Assembly: GCA_039889245.1 (NCBI GenBank)
Contig: JAZGVH010000002.1
Coordinates: 3,410,001 to 3,474,000, forward strand
Source of the DNA: Dermatophilaceae bacterium Soc4.6
GTDB lineage: Bacteria > Actinomycetota > Actinomycetes > Actinomycetales > Dermatophilaceae
DNA: 64,000 bases
Reading direction: 5' to 3'
Part shown: positions 19,145 to 27,204 of the stretch, piece after piece
How positions within the stretch are numbered: the stretch's first letter is position 1
Layout: every line of letters starts with the position of its first letter
Position numbers and translations under genes: made by a program
Notes under the pieces: model-generated
The model's database searches: none
Told to the model about the DNA's origin: nothing
Seen by the model: only the letters and a program-made list of their open reading frames with translations

Positions 19145-19876
19145 GTGGACGCAGCTGAGCGGCGCCCGTTCCAGCTGGTCGAGCTCGACGACTCGGAGGC
19201 GGTCGACGATGTCGGCGAGCGTCTGCGGGCCGGTGAACGCACCGCGCTGGAGCAGGCCTACCATCGCTGGTCGCCCTTGGTCTGCACCGTGGCGCTGCGC
19301 GCGCTCGGCGACCACCACGACGCCGAGGACGTCACGCAGCAGGTCTTCGTCTCGGCCTGGCACAGCCGTGGCACCCTGCGCCCCGGTCAGGGTGTCGTGC
19401 CCGGGTGGCTCGTCGGGATCACCCGGCACCGGATCGCCGACGTCCGGGCCCAGCGTTACCGCACCATCCGCAACGTCGCGGCCGTCGCCCGGGTGGAGCG
19501 TCCCGAGGAGGCGGTCCGTGACGCCGGCCTCGCCGACCGCGTCCTGCTCGCCCACGAGCTCGGCCAGCTCGGCGAGCCGCGTGGCACGGTCGTGTGGCTC
19601 GCCGTCGTCGAGCAGCGCCCCGCCCACGAGGTCCCCCGCATCCTCGACCTGCCCCTGGGGATCGTCAAGAGCCATGTGCGCCGCGGTCTCCTCCAGCTCC
19701 GATCACGACGGTCGCCTCCGTCGGCCTCGACACCCTCGACACCCGGCAGCACCTCGGCGATGCCGTGCTGCAGCGTCACGACGGCGTGCTGGACCTCCGG
19801 GTCGAGATGGGCGAGCTCACCCCCGGCCCCGGATGCCTCGAGGTCTGGCTGCTCGACTCCGACGGCAAGCGGATGA
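19145..19876 (+). CDS. ECF RNA polymerase sigma factor, C-terminus frameshifted by deletion
   Basis: Group 4 sigma factor. Region 2 is intact (residues about 30-100, with GDHHDAEDVTQQVFVSAWH) and so is region 4 (about 115-185, ending GIVKSHVRRGLLQLR). That end is the normal close of a sigma-4 domain, reached at about base 19702. From there the frame reads meaningless Ser/Pro-rich sequence to the stop at 19876, while another frame continues as the C-terminal domain of an anti-sigma factor. The gene is thus probably a working sigma factor with a 58-residue foreign tail, or a recent casualty. GTG start by homology with ECF proteins; no promoter could be chosen. Confidence 0.75.
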   Translation: MDAAERRPFQLVELDDSEAVDDVGERLRAGERTALEQAYHRWSPLVCTVALRALGDHHDAEDVTQQVFVSAWHSRGTLRPGQGVVPGWLVGITRHRIADVRAQRYRTIRNVAAVARVERPEEAVRDAGLADRVLLAHELGQLGEPRGTVVWLAVVEQRPAHEVPRILDLPLGIVKSHVRRGLLQLRSRRSPPSASTPSTPGSTSAMPCCSVTTACWTSGSRWASSPPAPDASRSGCSTPTASG

Positions 19877-20034
19877 TCTCGATCGGGGTCATGAGCCAGA
19901 GCAACAGCACCTTCCCGGTGTCGACCGAGCTCCCCGCGAAGGGCTACGTCATCGTCGACGTCTCCCGAAAGGCGTTCGACGACCGGCCGCAGCACTCGGG
20001 CGAGAGCCTGGTGCGGGGTCGTCTGTCGGTGTGA
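19702..20034 (+). pseudogene. Anti-sigma factor (RskA-type) C-terminal remnant
   Basis: About 110 residues in a frame different from the sigma gene match the extracytoplasmic C-terminal domain of RskA/RsgI-like anti-sigma-K factors: GCLEVWLLDSDGKRMISIGV, then KGYVIVDVSRKAFD and the final HSGESLVRGRLSV. The zinc-finger sigma-binding domain and membrane span that should precede it (roughly 120-140 residues) are missing, and no start codon is available. The junction with the sigma gene is at about 19700. I read this as one internal deletion that removed the sigma stop, the anti-sigma start and its N-terminal half. Confidence 0.75.
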
Positions 20035-20052
20035 CCAGGCAGGTCACGAAGG

Positions 20053-20703
20053 TCAGGCAGGTCGCCGGGCGACGGTGACCTGCCACGACGCGTCGTCGTG
20101 CCAGGGGTCGAGCTGCCACGTGGAGTAGCGGTGCTCGTGCTGGAGGCCGACCGCGGCGAGGTCCCGGTCGAGGTCGTCGACGCCGTAGGCGCGGTCGGTG
20201 GCGAAGCCGGCCACGAGCCGTCCGCCGGGGCGCAGGAGACCGTGCATGGTCGACAGCACGTCCCTCTCGGTGCCCGGTGCGACGAAGACGAGCACGTTGC
20301 CGGGCAGCGCCACCACGTCGAAGGGGTCGGCGAAGCCCTCGTCGGCGAGCACCTCGGGGTCGAGGTCGAGCAGGTCGCTCGCGAGGTAGGGGACCCCGAG
20401 GTAGCGGGCGCGGGCACGCTCCACGAGCCCGGTGTCGCGGTCGACCCCCAGCGCGAGGTGCCCCATCCGGGTCAGCGCCGCCGCGACCCGCCCGGTGCCG
20501 GCCCCGGCGTCGAGGACGCGGGCGCCCCGGGGGGCGAGGGCGTCGATCAGGCGCGCCTCGCCGTCGAGGTCCTCGCCCGCGTCGGCGAGGAGGTCGAAGC
20601 GGGCGACGTAGCCCTCCCACTCCTCACCGGTCATCTCCTGCTCCCAGCGGGTGGCGGGGGCGAGCGACGGGCGTGGTGGGCGACCGTGGCGGTGGTGGGC
20701 CAT
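20053..20703 (-). CDS. Class I SAM-dependent methyltransferase
   Basis: A 216-residue methyltransferase. Motif I is VLDAGAGTGRVAAAL (about residues 62-76), motif II region GVDRDTGLVERAR, and motif IV/post-I DVVALPGNVLVF. It lacks any substrate-specific domain, so the target is unknown. It lies six bases after the O-methyltransferase stop on the same strand, and the pair is transcribed away from sigE. Confidence 0.82.
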   Translation of the reverse strand: MAHHRHGRPPRPSLAPATRWEQEMTGEEWEGYVARFDLLADAGEDLDGEARLIDALAPRGARVLDAGAGTGRVAAALTRMGHLALGVDRDTGLVERARARYLGVPYLASDLLDLDPEVLADEGFADPFDVVALPGNVLVFVAPGTERDVLSTMHGLLRPGGRLVAGFATDRAYGVDDLDRDLAAVGLQHEHRYSTWQLDPWHDDASWQVTVARRPA

Positions 20704-20709
20704 GGGCGG

Positions 20710-21342
20710 TCAGCGCTTGACGGCGACGAGCACGCCGTCGCCCACGGGGAGCAACGTGGTGGCGAAGCGGGGGTCGTCACGCAGGGCCTTGCCCAGGTCG
20801 CGCAGCGAGCGGGTCACCTCGTCGCGGGCCGCCGGGTCGGCGACGCGGTCGTGGCCCAGCATGTGGTCGACCACCATCACCCCGCCCGCCCGCAGCAGGC
20901 GCGTGGCCTGCACGACGTAGTCGGGATACTCCGACGTGTCACCGTCGACGAGCACGAGGTCGTAGGCGCCGTCGGTCATCCGGTCGAGCACGTCGAGGGC
21001 CCGGCCCTGGATGACCCGGGTGCGCTGGTGGGCCACCCCCGCGGCCGAGAACGCCTCGCGGGCAGCGCGCTGGTGCTCGGCGTCGACGTCGATCGTGGTC
21101 AGGATGCCGTCGGAGGGCATGCCCTCGAGCAGCCACAGGCCCGACACCCCGGCGCCTGTCCCGATCTCGACGACGGCCCGGGCGGCGCTCGCGGCAGCGA
21201 CCATGCGCAGGGCCGCCCCCACGGCGACCCCGACCGGGGTGGCGCCGAGCTCCTCCCCGCGGTGTCGGGCGGCTTGCACCACCTCTGCCTCGACGGCGAA
21301 GTCCTCGGCGTAGGCCCAGCTCGCGGGCTTCTGTGCGCTCAT
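20710..21342 (-). CDS. O-methyltransferase next to sigE (Rv1220c type)
   Basis: A 210-residue class I SAM-dependent O-methyltransferase of the catechol/caffeoyl-CoA type (Methyltransf_3). SAM binding is by VVEIGTGAGVSGLWL (about 56-70) and the acidic IDVDAEHQ; the metal and catalytic region reads YDLVLVDGDTSEYPDY. From memory, the same gene (Rv1220c) stands divergently beside sigE in Mycobacterium, and the arrangement here is identical. Substrate unknown. A leaderless -10 precedes the ATG. Confidence 0.87.
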   Translation of the reverse strand: MSAQKPASWAYAEDFAVEAEVVQAARHRGEELGATPVGVAVGAALRMVAAASAARAVVEIGTGAGVSGLWLLEGMPSDGILTTIDVDAEHQRAAREAFSAAGVAHQRTRVIQGRALDVLDRMTDGAYDLVLVDGDTSEYPDYVVQATRLLRAGGVMVVDHMLGHDRVADPAARDEVTRSLRDLGKALRDDPRFATTLLPVGDGVLVAVKR

Positions 21343-21348
21343 GTCTCG

Positions 21349-21354
21349 ACCCTA
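21349..21354 (-). promoter_or_regulatory. Leaderless -10 element of the O-methyltransferase gene
   Basis: TAGGGT on the minus strand ends six bases before the ATG at 21342. Confidence 0.5.
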
Positions 21355-21490
21355 CTGTCACCCTCGCCCGCGCCGGTGGTCCGTGGGTGACGACCCTGGG
21401 GTCGGGGGGTGGGCACCGGGGGGGACTCAGGGTCGTCCCCGATGGATAGCGGGCTCACAGGTTGGGCACAGTGGTCTCGTCAGTGTTCCG

Positions 21491-21517
21491 GGAACTCTGG
21501 ACTGACAAGACCGGTTA
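21491..21517 (+). promoter_or_regulatory. Candidate autoregulatory ECF promoter of sigE
   Basis: GGAACT (21491-21496) and GGTTA (21513-21517) match the GGAAC / GTT pattern recognised by SigE- and SigR-like sigma factors, with 18 nt between GGAAC and GTT. The -35 is embedded in the small palindrome GTTCCGGGAAC. It lies 35 nt before the sigE GTG, so SigE probably activates its own gene. Confidence 0.55.
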
Positions 21518-21551
21518 GACCGGATGAGCGCCCTGCGAAAGGCTTAGGCAC

Positions 21552-22202
21552 GTGACCGACACCCTGCCCGACACGACGGGCTCTGCCATGACCCCGTGGA
21601 CCCCCCCTTCCTGGGAGGAGATCGTCACCGAGCACTCGGCCCGCGTCTACCGGCTCGCCTACCGCCTGACGGGCAACCCGTACGACGCCGAGGACCTGAC
21701 CCACGACGTGTTCATCCGCGTCTTCCGCTCGCTGAGCTCCTACACCCCCGGCACGTTCGAGGGGTGGCTGCACCGGATCACCACCAACGTCTTCCTCGAC
21801 CGGATGCGACGCAAGCAGCGCATCCGCTTCGACGCCCTGCCCGAGGACGCCGCGGGCCGGATGGCGACCAAGGAGCGTGGCCCGGAGCAGGCCTACGACG
21901 AGACCCACTTCGACGACGACGTGCAGCGGGCCCTCGACGCGCTGTCGCCCGACTTCCGGGCGGCGGTCGTGCTGTGCGACATCGAGGGACTCTCCTACGA
22001 GGAGATCGCCCAGACCCTGGGGATCAAGCTCGGCACCGTGCGCTCGCGCATCCACCGCGGTCGCGCCCTGCTGCGCGAGGCCCTGGCCCACCGGGCACCG
22101 CAGGGGCCGCGGGCCGCGACCACGGGCAGTCACACCTCCCGCCGCCGCCTCACCGCCCCGGTCCTGCCGGGCGGGGCCAGCCTGGCCACGGCCTCCTCCT
22201 GA
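21552..22202 (+). CDS. sigE: ECF sigma factor SigE
   Basis: A 216-residue group 4 sigma factor. Region 2 spans about residues 24-95 ([22 protein letters not shown]) and region 4 about 125-180 ([34 protein letters not shown]). The C-terminal 35 residues are a basic, Ala-rich tail. Identity as SigE rests on the locus: O-methyltransferase upstream, zinc anti-sigma factor and tatB downstream, the order seen in Mycobacterium and Streptomyces, where it governs envelope stress. GTG start with a weak AAAGG site. Confidence 0.88.
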   Translation: MTDTLPDTTGSAMTPWTPPSWEEIVTEHSARVYRLAYRLTGNPYDAEDLTHDVFIRVFRSLSSYTPGTFEGWLHRITTNVFLDRMRRKQRIRFDALPEDAAGRMATKERGPEQAYDETHFDDDVQRALDALSPDFRAAVVLCDIEGLSYEEIAQTLGIKLGTVRSRIHRGRALLREALAHRAPQGPRAATTGSHTSRRRLTAPVLPGGASLATASS

Positions 22203-22262
22203 CTCGCACCAGATCACGCACACCACGACACCACGCACGACAGGGGAGAGGGCCGCGACAGG

Positions 22263-22865
22263 ATGACTCGACATGTGGGAGCGCAGCTCTCGGCCTACGT
22301 CGACGGCTGCCTCGGCGCGGACGCACAGCGTGAGATCGACCGCCACCTCGTGGCCTGCCAGGTGTGTCGGCACGCGGTCGACCAGGAGCGCAAGCTGCTC
22401 CTGTCGCTGCGGTTCGGAGCCACTCCACGGCTGTCGGAAGGTCTTCAGGCGTCGTTGCTGTCGCTTGCCAGCGGTCTCGAGCTGACCCCGCTGGCCGTCA
22501 GCCCAGCCTCCCGGACGGCTCAGGTGCCCACGGTGTCGCCCAGGCGACCGGGACTGCACCGCTCGCCCCGCAGGGCGGCCGGCCTGGCCGGTTTCGCGGC
22601 CACCGCGTCGGCAGCGGCGGCCATCGGTCTCGCGGTCGCCGGCCCTGCTGTGACACCGCTGCGCACCCCTCCGGCGCGCCCGGCCGGCTCCGTGTCCGGG
22701 GCGGTGTCGGTGTCCCTCGTGGGTCAGGCGTCGGCCCCCGCACCCGCGCCGGCCACGGTGGTCGCCGACGCCTCCCTGCTCGGCGCCACGCAGCTCTCGA
22801 GCGCCAGCACCGTGCGTCCCGTCGGCGCTGCCCTGTGGACCCGCACGACAACGAGGGGTCGATGA
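22263..22865 (+). CDS. Zinc-finger anti-sigma factor of SigE (RseA-like)
   Basis: A 200-residue protein with the ZAS motif: H28, C32 and C35 in HLVACQVC within the first 40 residues, which binds the sigma factor in the cytoplasm. A hydrophobic segment at about residues 104-130 could span the membrane, followed by an Ala/Pro/Val-rich extracytoplasmic tail. It follows sigE by 60 bp and is the expected brake on SigE. In mycobacteria the RseA homologue is a soluble protein, so the span here should be treated as probable only. Confidence 0.82.
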   Translation: MTRHVGAQLSAYVDGCLGADAQREIDRHLVACQVCRHAVDQERKLLLSLRFGATPRLSEGLQASLLSLASGLELTPLAVSPASRTAQVPTVSPRRPGLHRSPRRAAGLAGFAATASAAAAIGLAVAGPAVTPLRTPPARPAGSVSGAVSVSLVGQASAPAPAPATVVADASLLGATQLSSASTVRPVGAALWTRTTTRGR

Positions 22866-22974
22866 CTCCCACCTGAACGGTGGCTCAGGAGTCAGTGCGA
22901 CAATGACCCGCGTCGGATCGTCCTGCACCGGGGGCGACAGGGGCGGGGCAGACCACGAAGGGCAGGCGATCCAG

Positions 22975-23343
22975 GTGTTCGACGTCAACGGCTGGGAGTT
23001 CCTGCTGCTGCTCGTCGTCGGCATCGTGGTCCTTGGCCCGGCCCGGCTGCCGGAGTATGCCGCGAAGCTGGCGCAGATGGTCAAGCAGGTGCGGTCGATG
23101 GCCACCAACGCCCAGGTGTCGCTGCGCGACCAGCTCGGCCCGGAGTTCGCCGACGTCGACTGGAAGCAGTACGACCCGCGGCAGTACGACCCGCGCCGGA
23201 TCGTGCGTGAGGCGCTCATGGAGCCGTTGGACGACGACGACGACGCGCAGCAGGACAAGCCGGTCTCCGGCGTCATGTCGGTGCCCAGCCAGCCGGTCTA
23301 CGACCCGGCCAAGCCCGTCCCGTGGGACGTCGACGCCACCTGA
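22975..23343 (+). CDS. tatB: Sec-independent translocase subunit TatB
   Basis: A 122-residue TatA/B protein. The short N-terminal membrane helix is WEFLLLLVVGIVVLGPARLPEYA, here read as residues 7-25 with the Gly-Pro hinge, followed by an amphipathic helix and a long acidic tail with a repeat (QYDPRQYDPRR at about 63-73). It forms the receptor for twin-arginine signal peptides with TatC. The GTG at 22975 gives the normal N-terminus; the frame is open from 22903. In many actinobacteria an HtrA protease gene lies between the anti-sigma gene and tatB; it is absent here. Confidence 0.88.
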   Translation: MFDVNGWEFLLLLVVGIVVLGPARLPEYAAKLAQMVKQVRSMATNAQVSLRDQLGPEFADVDWKQYDPRQYDPRRIVREALMEPLDDDDDAQQDKPVSGVMSVPSQPVYDPAKPVPWDVDAT

Positions 23344-23446
23344 CCCCCCGCGACACCCTGCGACTTCTTGCGGTGAGCACCGCGAATAGCGGATTTCATG
23401 TCCGAAACATCCGGCGCCTACCGCAACAGGTGGATGCGTGTGCGGG

Positions 23447-24589
23447 TCAGCGGCCCTTGGGGCTGAGGCCCAGCGAGCGGCCGGCGAGGCCGCGGGCCCG
23501 TGTGGCCATGCCCCGGGCGATCCCGCGCAGGGCGACGGCGGCGGGGGAGTCGGGGTGCGACAGCACCACGGGGGTGCCGTTGTCTCCGCCCACGCGCAGC
23601 GCGGTGTCGAGCGGGATCTGACCCAGCAGCGGCACGTCGGAGCCGATCGAGCGCGTGAGCGACTCGGCGACGGCCCGGCCACCACCGGAGCCGAAGATCT
23701 CCTGCCTCGTGCCGTCGGGCAGCTCGAGCCAGGACATGTTCTCGACGACCCCGACGATGCGCTGGTGGGTCTGCAGCGCGATGGCGCCGGCGCGCTCGGC
23801 GACCTCGGCCGCCGCCTGCTGCGGGGTCGTGATGACGAGGATCTCGGCGTTCGGCACGAGCTGGGCGACTGAGATCGCGATGTCCCCGGTGCCCGGCGGC
23901 AGGTCGAGCAGGAGCACGTCGAGATCGCCCCAGAAGACGTCGGCGAGGAACTGCTGCAGGGCCCGGTGCAGCATCGGCCCGCGCCACACCACCGGCTGGT
24001 TGCCGGGCACGAACATACCGATCGAGATGACCTTCACCTCGTGCGAGATGGGCGGCAGGATCATGTCGTCGACCTGAGTGGGGCGCTGCTCGACACCGAG
24101 CATGCGCGGCACCGAGAAGCCGTAGACGTCGGCGTCGAGCACCCCGACCCGCAGGCCCTGCTGGGCGAGCGAGGCCGCCAGGTTGACCGTCACGGTCGAC
24201 TTGCCGACGCCCCCCTTGCCGGAGGCTACGGCGTACACGCGGGTGAGGGAGCCGGGCTTCGCGAAGGGGATCTCCTTCTCGGCCTGGCCGCCGCGCAGCT
24301 GCGTCTTGAGGGCGGTGCGCTGCTCGTCGCTCATCACGTCGAGGGTGACGTCGACGGCGGTGACGCCTTCGACGGCCATGAGCGCCGCGGTCGTGTTGTT
24401 CGTGAGCGTGTCCTTCATCGGGCAGCCCGAGACCGTGAGGAAGATGGCGAGGGCCACTCGGCCCGAGTCGTCGACCTCGACGCTCTTGACCATGCCGAGC
24501 TCGGTGATGGGCTTGCGGATCTCGGGGTCGTCGACCCCGGCGAGGGCGCTGAGCAGGGCGTCATGGGTGGGCAGGACCGAGATGGGCAT
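23447..24589 (-). CDS. mrp: Mrp/NBP35-type Fe-S cluster carrier ATPase
   Basis: A 380-residue protein. An N-terminal DUF59/MIP18 domain (about 1-90, DPEIRKPITELGMVKSV with the Cys at SGCPMKDT) precedes a deviant Walker A ATPase with KGGVGKST at about 130. The pair is the actinobacterial form of Mrp (ApbC), which assembles and delivers 4Fe-4S clusters in the cytosol. The start at 24589 is chosen over 24598 because a leaderless -10 lies seven bases upstream of it. Convergent with tatB, as in the mycobacterial sigE region. Confidence 0.92.
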   Translation of the reverse strand: MPISVLPTHDALLSALAGVDDPEIRKPITELGMVKSVEVDDSGRVALAIFLTVSGCPMKDTLTNNTTAALMAVEGVTAVDVTLDVMSDEQRTALKTQLRGGQAEKEIPFAKPGSLTRVYAVASGKGGVGKSTVTVNLAASLAQQGLRVGVLDADVYGFSVPRMLGVEQRPTQVDDMILPPISHEVKVISIGMFVPGNQPVVWRGPMLHRALQQFLADVFWGDLDVLLLDLPPGTGDIAISVAQLVPNAEILVITTPQQAAAEVAERAGAIALQTHQRIVGVVENMSWLELPDGTRQEIFGSGGGRAVAESLTRSIGSDVPLLGQIPLDTALRVGGDNGTPVVLSHPDSPAAVALRGIARGMATRARGLAGRSLGLSPKGR

Positions 24590-24596
24590 GCTTCCC

Positions 24597-24602
24597 ATGC
24601 TA
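24597..24602 (-). promoter_or_regulatory. Leaderless -10 element of mrp
   Basis: TAGCAT on the minus strand ends seven bases before the ATG at 24589, and overlaps the alternative start at 24598. Confidence 0.5.
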
Positions 24603-25247
24603 GGTCGTCGGGCGCGGGCCCTCGTGGTCGGTCGGCGTCTCAGGTGCCTCGGGGGGCGTCACCTTGGTCACCTTGGTCACCTTCGACCCCTTGGGGGGCT
24701 TGGGGGGCTTGGTGACCGTCACGCCGCGGTCCTCGAGCTCGTCGAAGAGGTTGCGCAGCTCGGAGCGCACGAAGTCGCGGGTCGCCTGGTCGCGCAGGGC
24801 GATGCGCAGCGCGGCGACCTCGCGGGTGAGGAACTCGGTGTCGGCGAGGTTGCGCTCGTCGCGCGCCCGGTCCTGCTCGAGCGCGACTCGGTCGCGGTCG
24901 GCCTGCCGGTTCTGCGCCAGCAGGATCAGGGGTGCGGCATACGACGCCTGGAGGCTGAGGATGAGGGTCAGGAGCGTGTAGTTGGTCTTGCTGGGGTCGA
25001 ACTGGGAGGTCACGGGCGCGTAGGTGTTCCACGCCAGCCAGGCCACGACGAAGAGGGTCATCCCGAGGAGGAACCCGGCAGTGCCCATGAGCCGGGCGAA
25101 GCTCTCGCTCAGCCGGCCGAAGTCCTCCTGCGAGTAGCTGGGCAGGAAGCTGGTCGAGGGGATGAAGCGGCGGCGGAACTCGCGCGGCTGGTCCAGCCGC
25201 GTGGACTGGGTGCCGCTGCGCGCACGGCTGCCGGGGCGCTCAGCCAC
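24600..25247 (-). CDS. DUF1003 membrane protein
   Basis: A 215-residue protein with two predicted membrane spans (about residues 56-76 and 95-112; the family core is FLLGMTLFVVAWLAWNTY and LLTLILSLQASYAAPLILLAQNRQ, given in part). A cytosolic helical region rich in Arg and Glu follows, then a low-complexity tail with three KVT units encoded by a tandem nonamer at 24660-24690. The function of DUF1003 proteins is unknown. GTG start; it overlaps the end of the upstream MgtE-N/CBS gene by eight bases, so the two are co-transcribed, an arrangement also common in other actinobacteria. Confidence 0.88.
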   Translation of the reverse strand: MAERPGSRARSGTQSTRLDQPREFRRRFIPSTSFLPSYSQEDFGRLSESFARLMGTAGFLLGMTLFVVAWLAWNTYAPVTSQFDPSKTNYTLLTLILSLQASYAAPLILLAQNRQADRDRVALEQDRARDERNLADTEFLTREVAALRIALRDQATRDFVRSELRNLFDELEDRGVTVTKPPKPPKGSKVTKVTKVTPPEAPETPTDHEGPRPTT

Positions 25248-26511
25248 GGGTCACCTCGTGCCGGTCCTCGCGCCAGTCCTCGGGGAGGATGTGGTCGAGC
25301 ACGTCGTCGACGGTCACCGCCCCGAGCAGCAGGCCGGCGGTGTCGACGATCGGCACGGCCACGAGGTTGTAGGTGGCCAGCATCCGGGTGACCTGCTCGA
25401 GCGGGGCGTCGACGAGCAGGGGCTGGATGGTCTTGTCGATCACGGCGCCGACCGGGCTGTGCGGGGGCTCGCGCAGCAGCCGCTGCAGGTGGACCAGGCC
25501 GAGGAAGCGGCCCGTCGGCGTCTCGAGGGGCGGGCGGCACACGAAGACGGTCGAGGCCAGGGCGGGCGAGATCTCCTCGCGCCGCACCACGGCCAGCGCT
25601 TCGGCGATCGTGGCCTCGGGCCCGAGGATGACCGGCTCGGTGGTCATCAGACCACCCGCGGTCTTCTCGTCGTAGGTGAGCAGCCGGCGCAGCGGTGCGG
25701 CCTCGTCGGGCTCCATCAGCTGGAGCAGCTGCTCCTGTTGCTCGGCGGGGAGCTCGGCCAGCAGGTCGGCGGCGTCGTCGGGCTGCATCGCCTCGAGCAC
25801 GTCGGCGGCGCGCTCGGTGTCGAGCCCGCGCAGGATCTCGACCTGGTCGTCCTCGGGCAGCTCCTCGAGCAGGTCGGCGAGCTTGGCGTCGTCGAGGGCG
25901 GCGGCGACCTCGGCCCGGCGCTGCGGGTCGAGGTCGTGGATGACCTCGGCGAGGTCGGCGGTGCGCAGGTCCTCGTAGTTCTCGAGCAGTCGGGCCACGC
26001 CCTGGTCGGCGCTGCGCAGCTGCAGGCCGGTGACCTGCTCGACGTCGACCAGCACGGTCTCACCGCGGCGACGCGTCAGCCGCAGCCCCCGACTGGGGGC
26101 CGCAGTCGTCTTGCGGCAGAAGAGCTTGGCGATGACCCAGTCCTTGGTGCGACGCTCGAGCGCGACGTCCTCGACCGTGCCCTCGAAGACCTCCTCGGGG
26201 GTCGTCACCGTCACGACCCGCTCGAGCAGCTGGGCGAGCACGAGGGTCTCGTTGCTGCGCTGCTCGAAGCGACGCATGTTGACCAGACCGGTCGTGATGA
26301 CCTGACCACCCTCGACCGACGTCACCCGCGTCATGGGCACGAACACCCGCCGGCGACCGGCCACCTCGACCACCAGGCCGATGACCCGCGGCTGGCGCCG
26401 GGTGGCGCTGAAGGTGACGACGACGTCGCGGACCCGACCCACGGGATCGCCGAGCGGGTCGAAGACGCTCAGCTCCGCGAGGCGCGCGACGAAGGCGCGG
26501 GTGGGTGGCAC
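25240..26511 (-). CDS. MgtE-N / CBS-domain protein without the transport domain
   Basis: A 423-residue cytosolic protein. Residues 1-170 hold PRC-barrel-like segments ([16 protein letters not shown]), about 180-280 the MgtE_N helical superhelix (repeats such as LLEELPEDDQVEILRGL and DAADLLAELPAEQQ), and about 285-415 a CBS pair (TTEPVILGPEATIAEAL and VAVPIVDTAGLLLGAVT). The membrane channel domain of true MgtE magnesium transporters is absent. It may sense magnesium or adenine nucleotides and regulate the DUF1003 partner, but this is inference. GTG start with a leaderless -10. Confidence 0.85.
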   Translation of the reverse strand: MPPTRAFVARLAELSVFDPLGDPVGRVRDVVVTFSATRRQPRVIGLVVEVAGRRRVFVPMTRVTSVEGGQVITTGLVNMRRFEQRSNETLVLAQLLERVVTVTTPEEVFEGTVEDVALERRTKDWVIAKLFCRKTTAAPSRGLRLTRRRGETVLVDVEQVTGLQLRSADQGVARLLENYEDLRTADLAEVIHDLDPQRRAEVAAALDDAKLADLLEELPEDDQVEILRGLDTERAADVLEAMQPDDAADLLAELPAEQQEQLLQLMEPDEAAPLRRLLTYDEKTAGGLMTTEPVILGPEATIAEALAVVRREEISPALASTVFVCRPPLETPTGRFLGLVHLQRLLREPPHSPVGAVIDKTIQPLLVDAPLEQVTRMLATYNLVAVPIVDTAGLLLGAVTVDDVLDHILPEDWREDRHEVTRG

Positions 26512-26517
26512 GGCTCA

Positions 26518-26523
26518 AGGCTA
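26518..26523 (-). promoter_or_regulatory. Leaderless -10 element of the MgtE-N/CBS gene
   Basis: TAGCCT on the minus strand ends six bases before the GTG at 26511. Confidence 0.5.
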
Positions 26524-26557
26524 TCCGTCGGGGAGAGCCCGTCCGTGACCCCCGCGC

Positions 26558-27082
26558 TCAGCGCGTACCGCGCCGCTTCTTCGGCCGACCGCCCAGGTGG
26601 CGCGGGTGCCACGACACGGTCGTCGCGCGGGTGGGGACGGGCGCCGTGGCGCCCGACGAGTCGTCGTACGAGCCGGGCTTCTCGAGCAGGAGCCCGACGG
26701 GGGTCAGGGCGGTCACGGCGCACGAGGTGCGCCAGCGCTCGCGCGCGCCGGCGGGTGCGTTGAGGCGCTGGGCGACGAGGGCCTCGACGACGGGAGCCCA
26801 CTCGAGCCCCTCGGGGTCGAGCACCCGGGTGCGGGCGCGCACCCGCAGCAGCCGGCCACCGTCCTGGCCGCGCAGCACCAGGGCGACGAACTCCGGCAGC
26901 CACGGCAGGTGCTGCTCGCCGGCGCCGTTGACGACGTAGGCGGTGCCGTCGATCCAGGCGAACCAGCACGGCCAGGCTCGGTCGCCCGGCACGTCGACCC
27001 ACAGGATCCCCGAGCGGGTCATGGCCACGCCGAGCAGCGGGTCGTCGGTCGGGCTGAGCGGCGCGGGCCCGCTGGTGGTCAT
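26558..27082 (-). CDS. Conserved actinobacterial hypothetical protein
   Basis: A 174-residue soluble protein that I do not recognise by name. It opens with a Ser/Pro-rich stretch, then a compact region with a strand-like pattern ([22 protein letters not shown], Trp-rich), a central part [18 protein letters not shown], and a basic C-terminus (GGRPKKRRG). The pattern of a short hydrophobic core with conserved Trp residues could be a flavin-reductase-like or PNPOx-like barrel, but no motif proves it. No signal peptide. It is transcribed alone on this strand, divergent from the CoA-ester lyase gene. Confidence 0.6.
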   Translation of the reverse strand: MTTSGPAPLSPTDDPLLGVAMTRSGILWVDVPGDRAWPCWFAWIDGTAYVVNGAGEQHLPWLPEFVALVLRGQDGGRLLRVRARTRVLDPEGLEWAPVVEALVAQRLNAPAGARERWRTSCAVTALTPVGLLLEKPGSYDDSSGATAPVPTRATTVSWHPRHLGGRPKKRRGTR

Positions 27083-27088
27083 GTGACG

Positions 27089-27094
27089 AGGGTA
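27089..27094 (-). promoter_or_regulatory. Leaderless -10 element of the 26558 gene
   Basis: TACCCT on the minus strand ends six bases before the ATG at 27082, which supports that start over 27103. Confidence 0.5.
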
Positions 27095-27204
27095 TCCAGC
27101 CACGGGTGAAGTGCGTCATAGCCCGTCGCCGGAGGCCGCTGCTAGGTTCGCCGCGTCCGGGCCGTCGCGGCCTCCTCGTCCTCTCGTCTCAGGAGACCAC
27201 GCCG

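Noticed and set aside
23344-23446. A terminator between tatB and mrp
   Set aside because: Only a five-base stem (GCGGT/ACCGC) could be formed; too weak to call.
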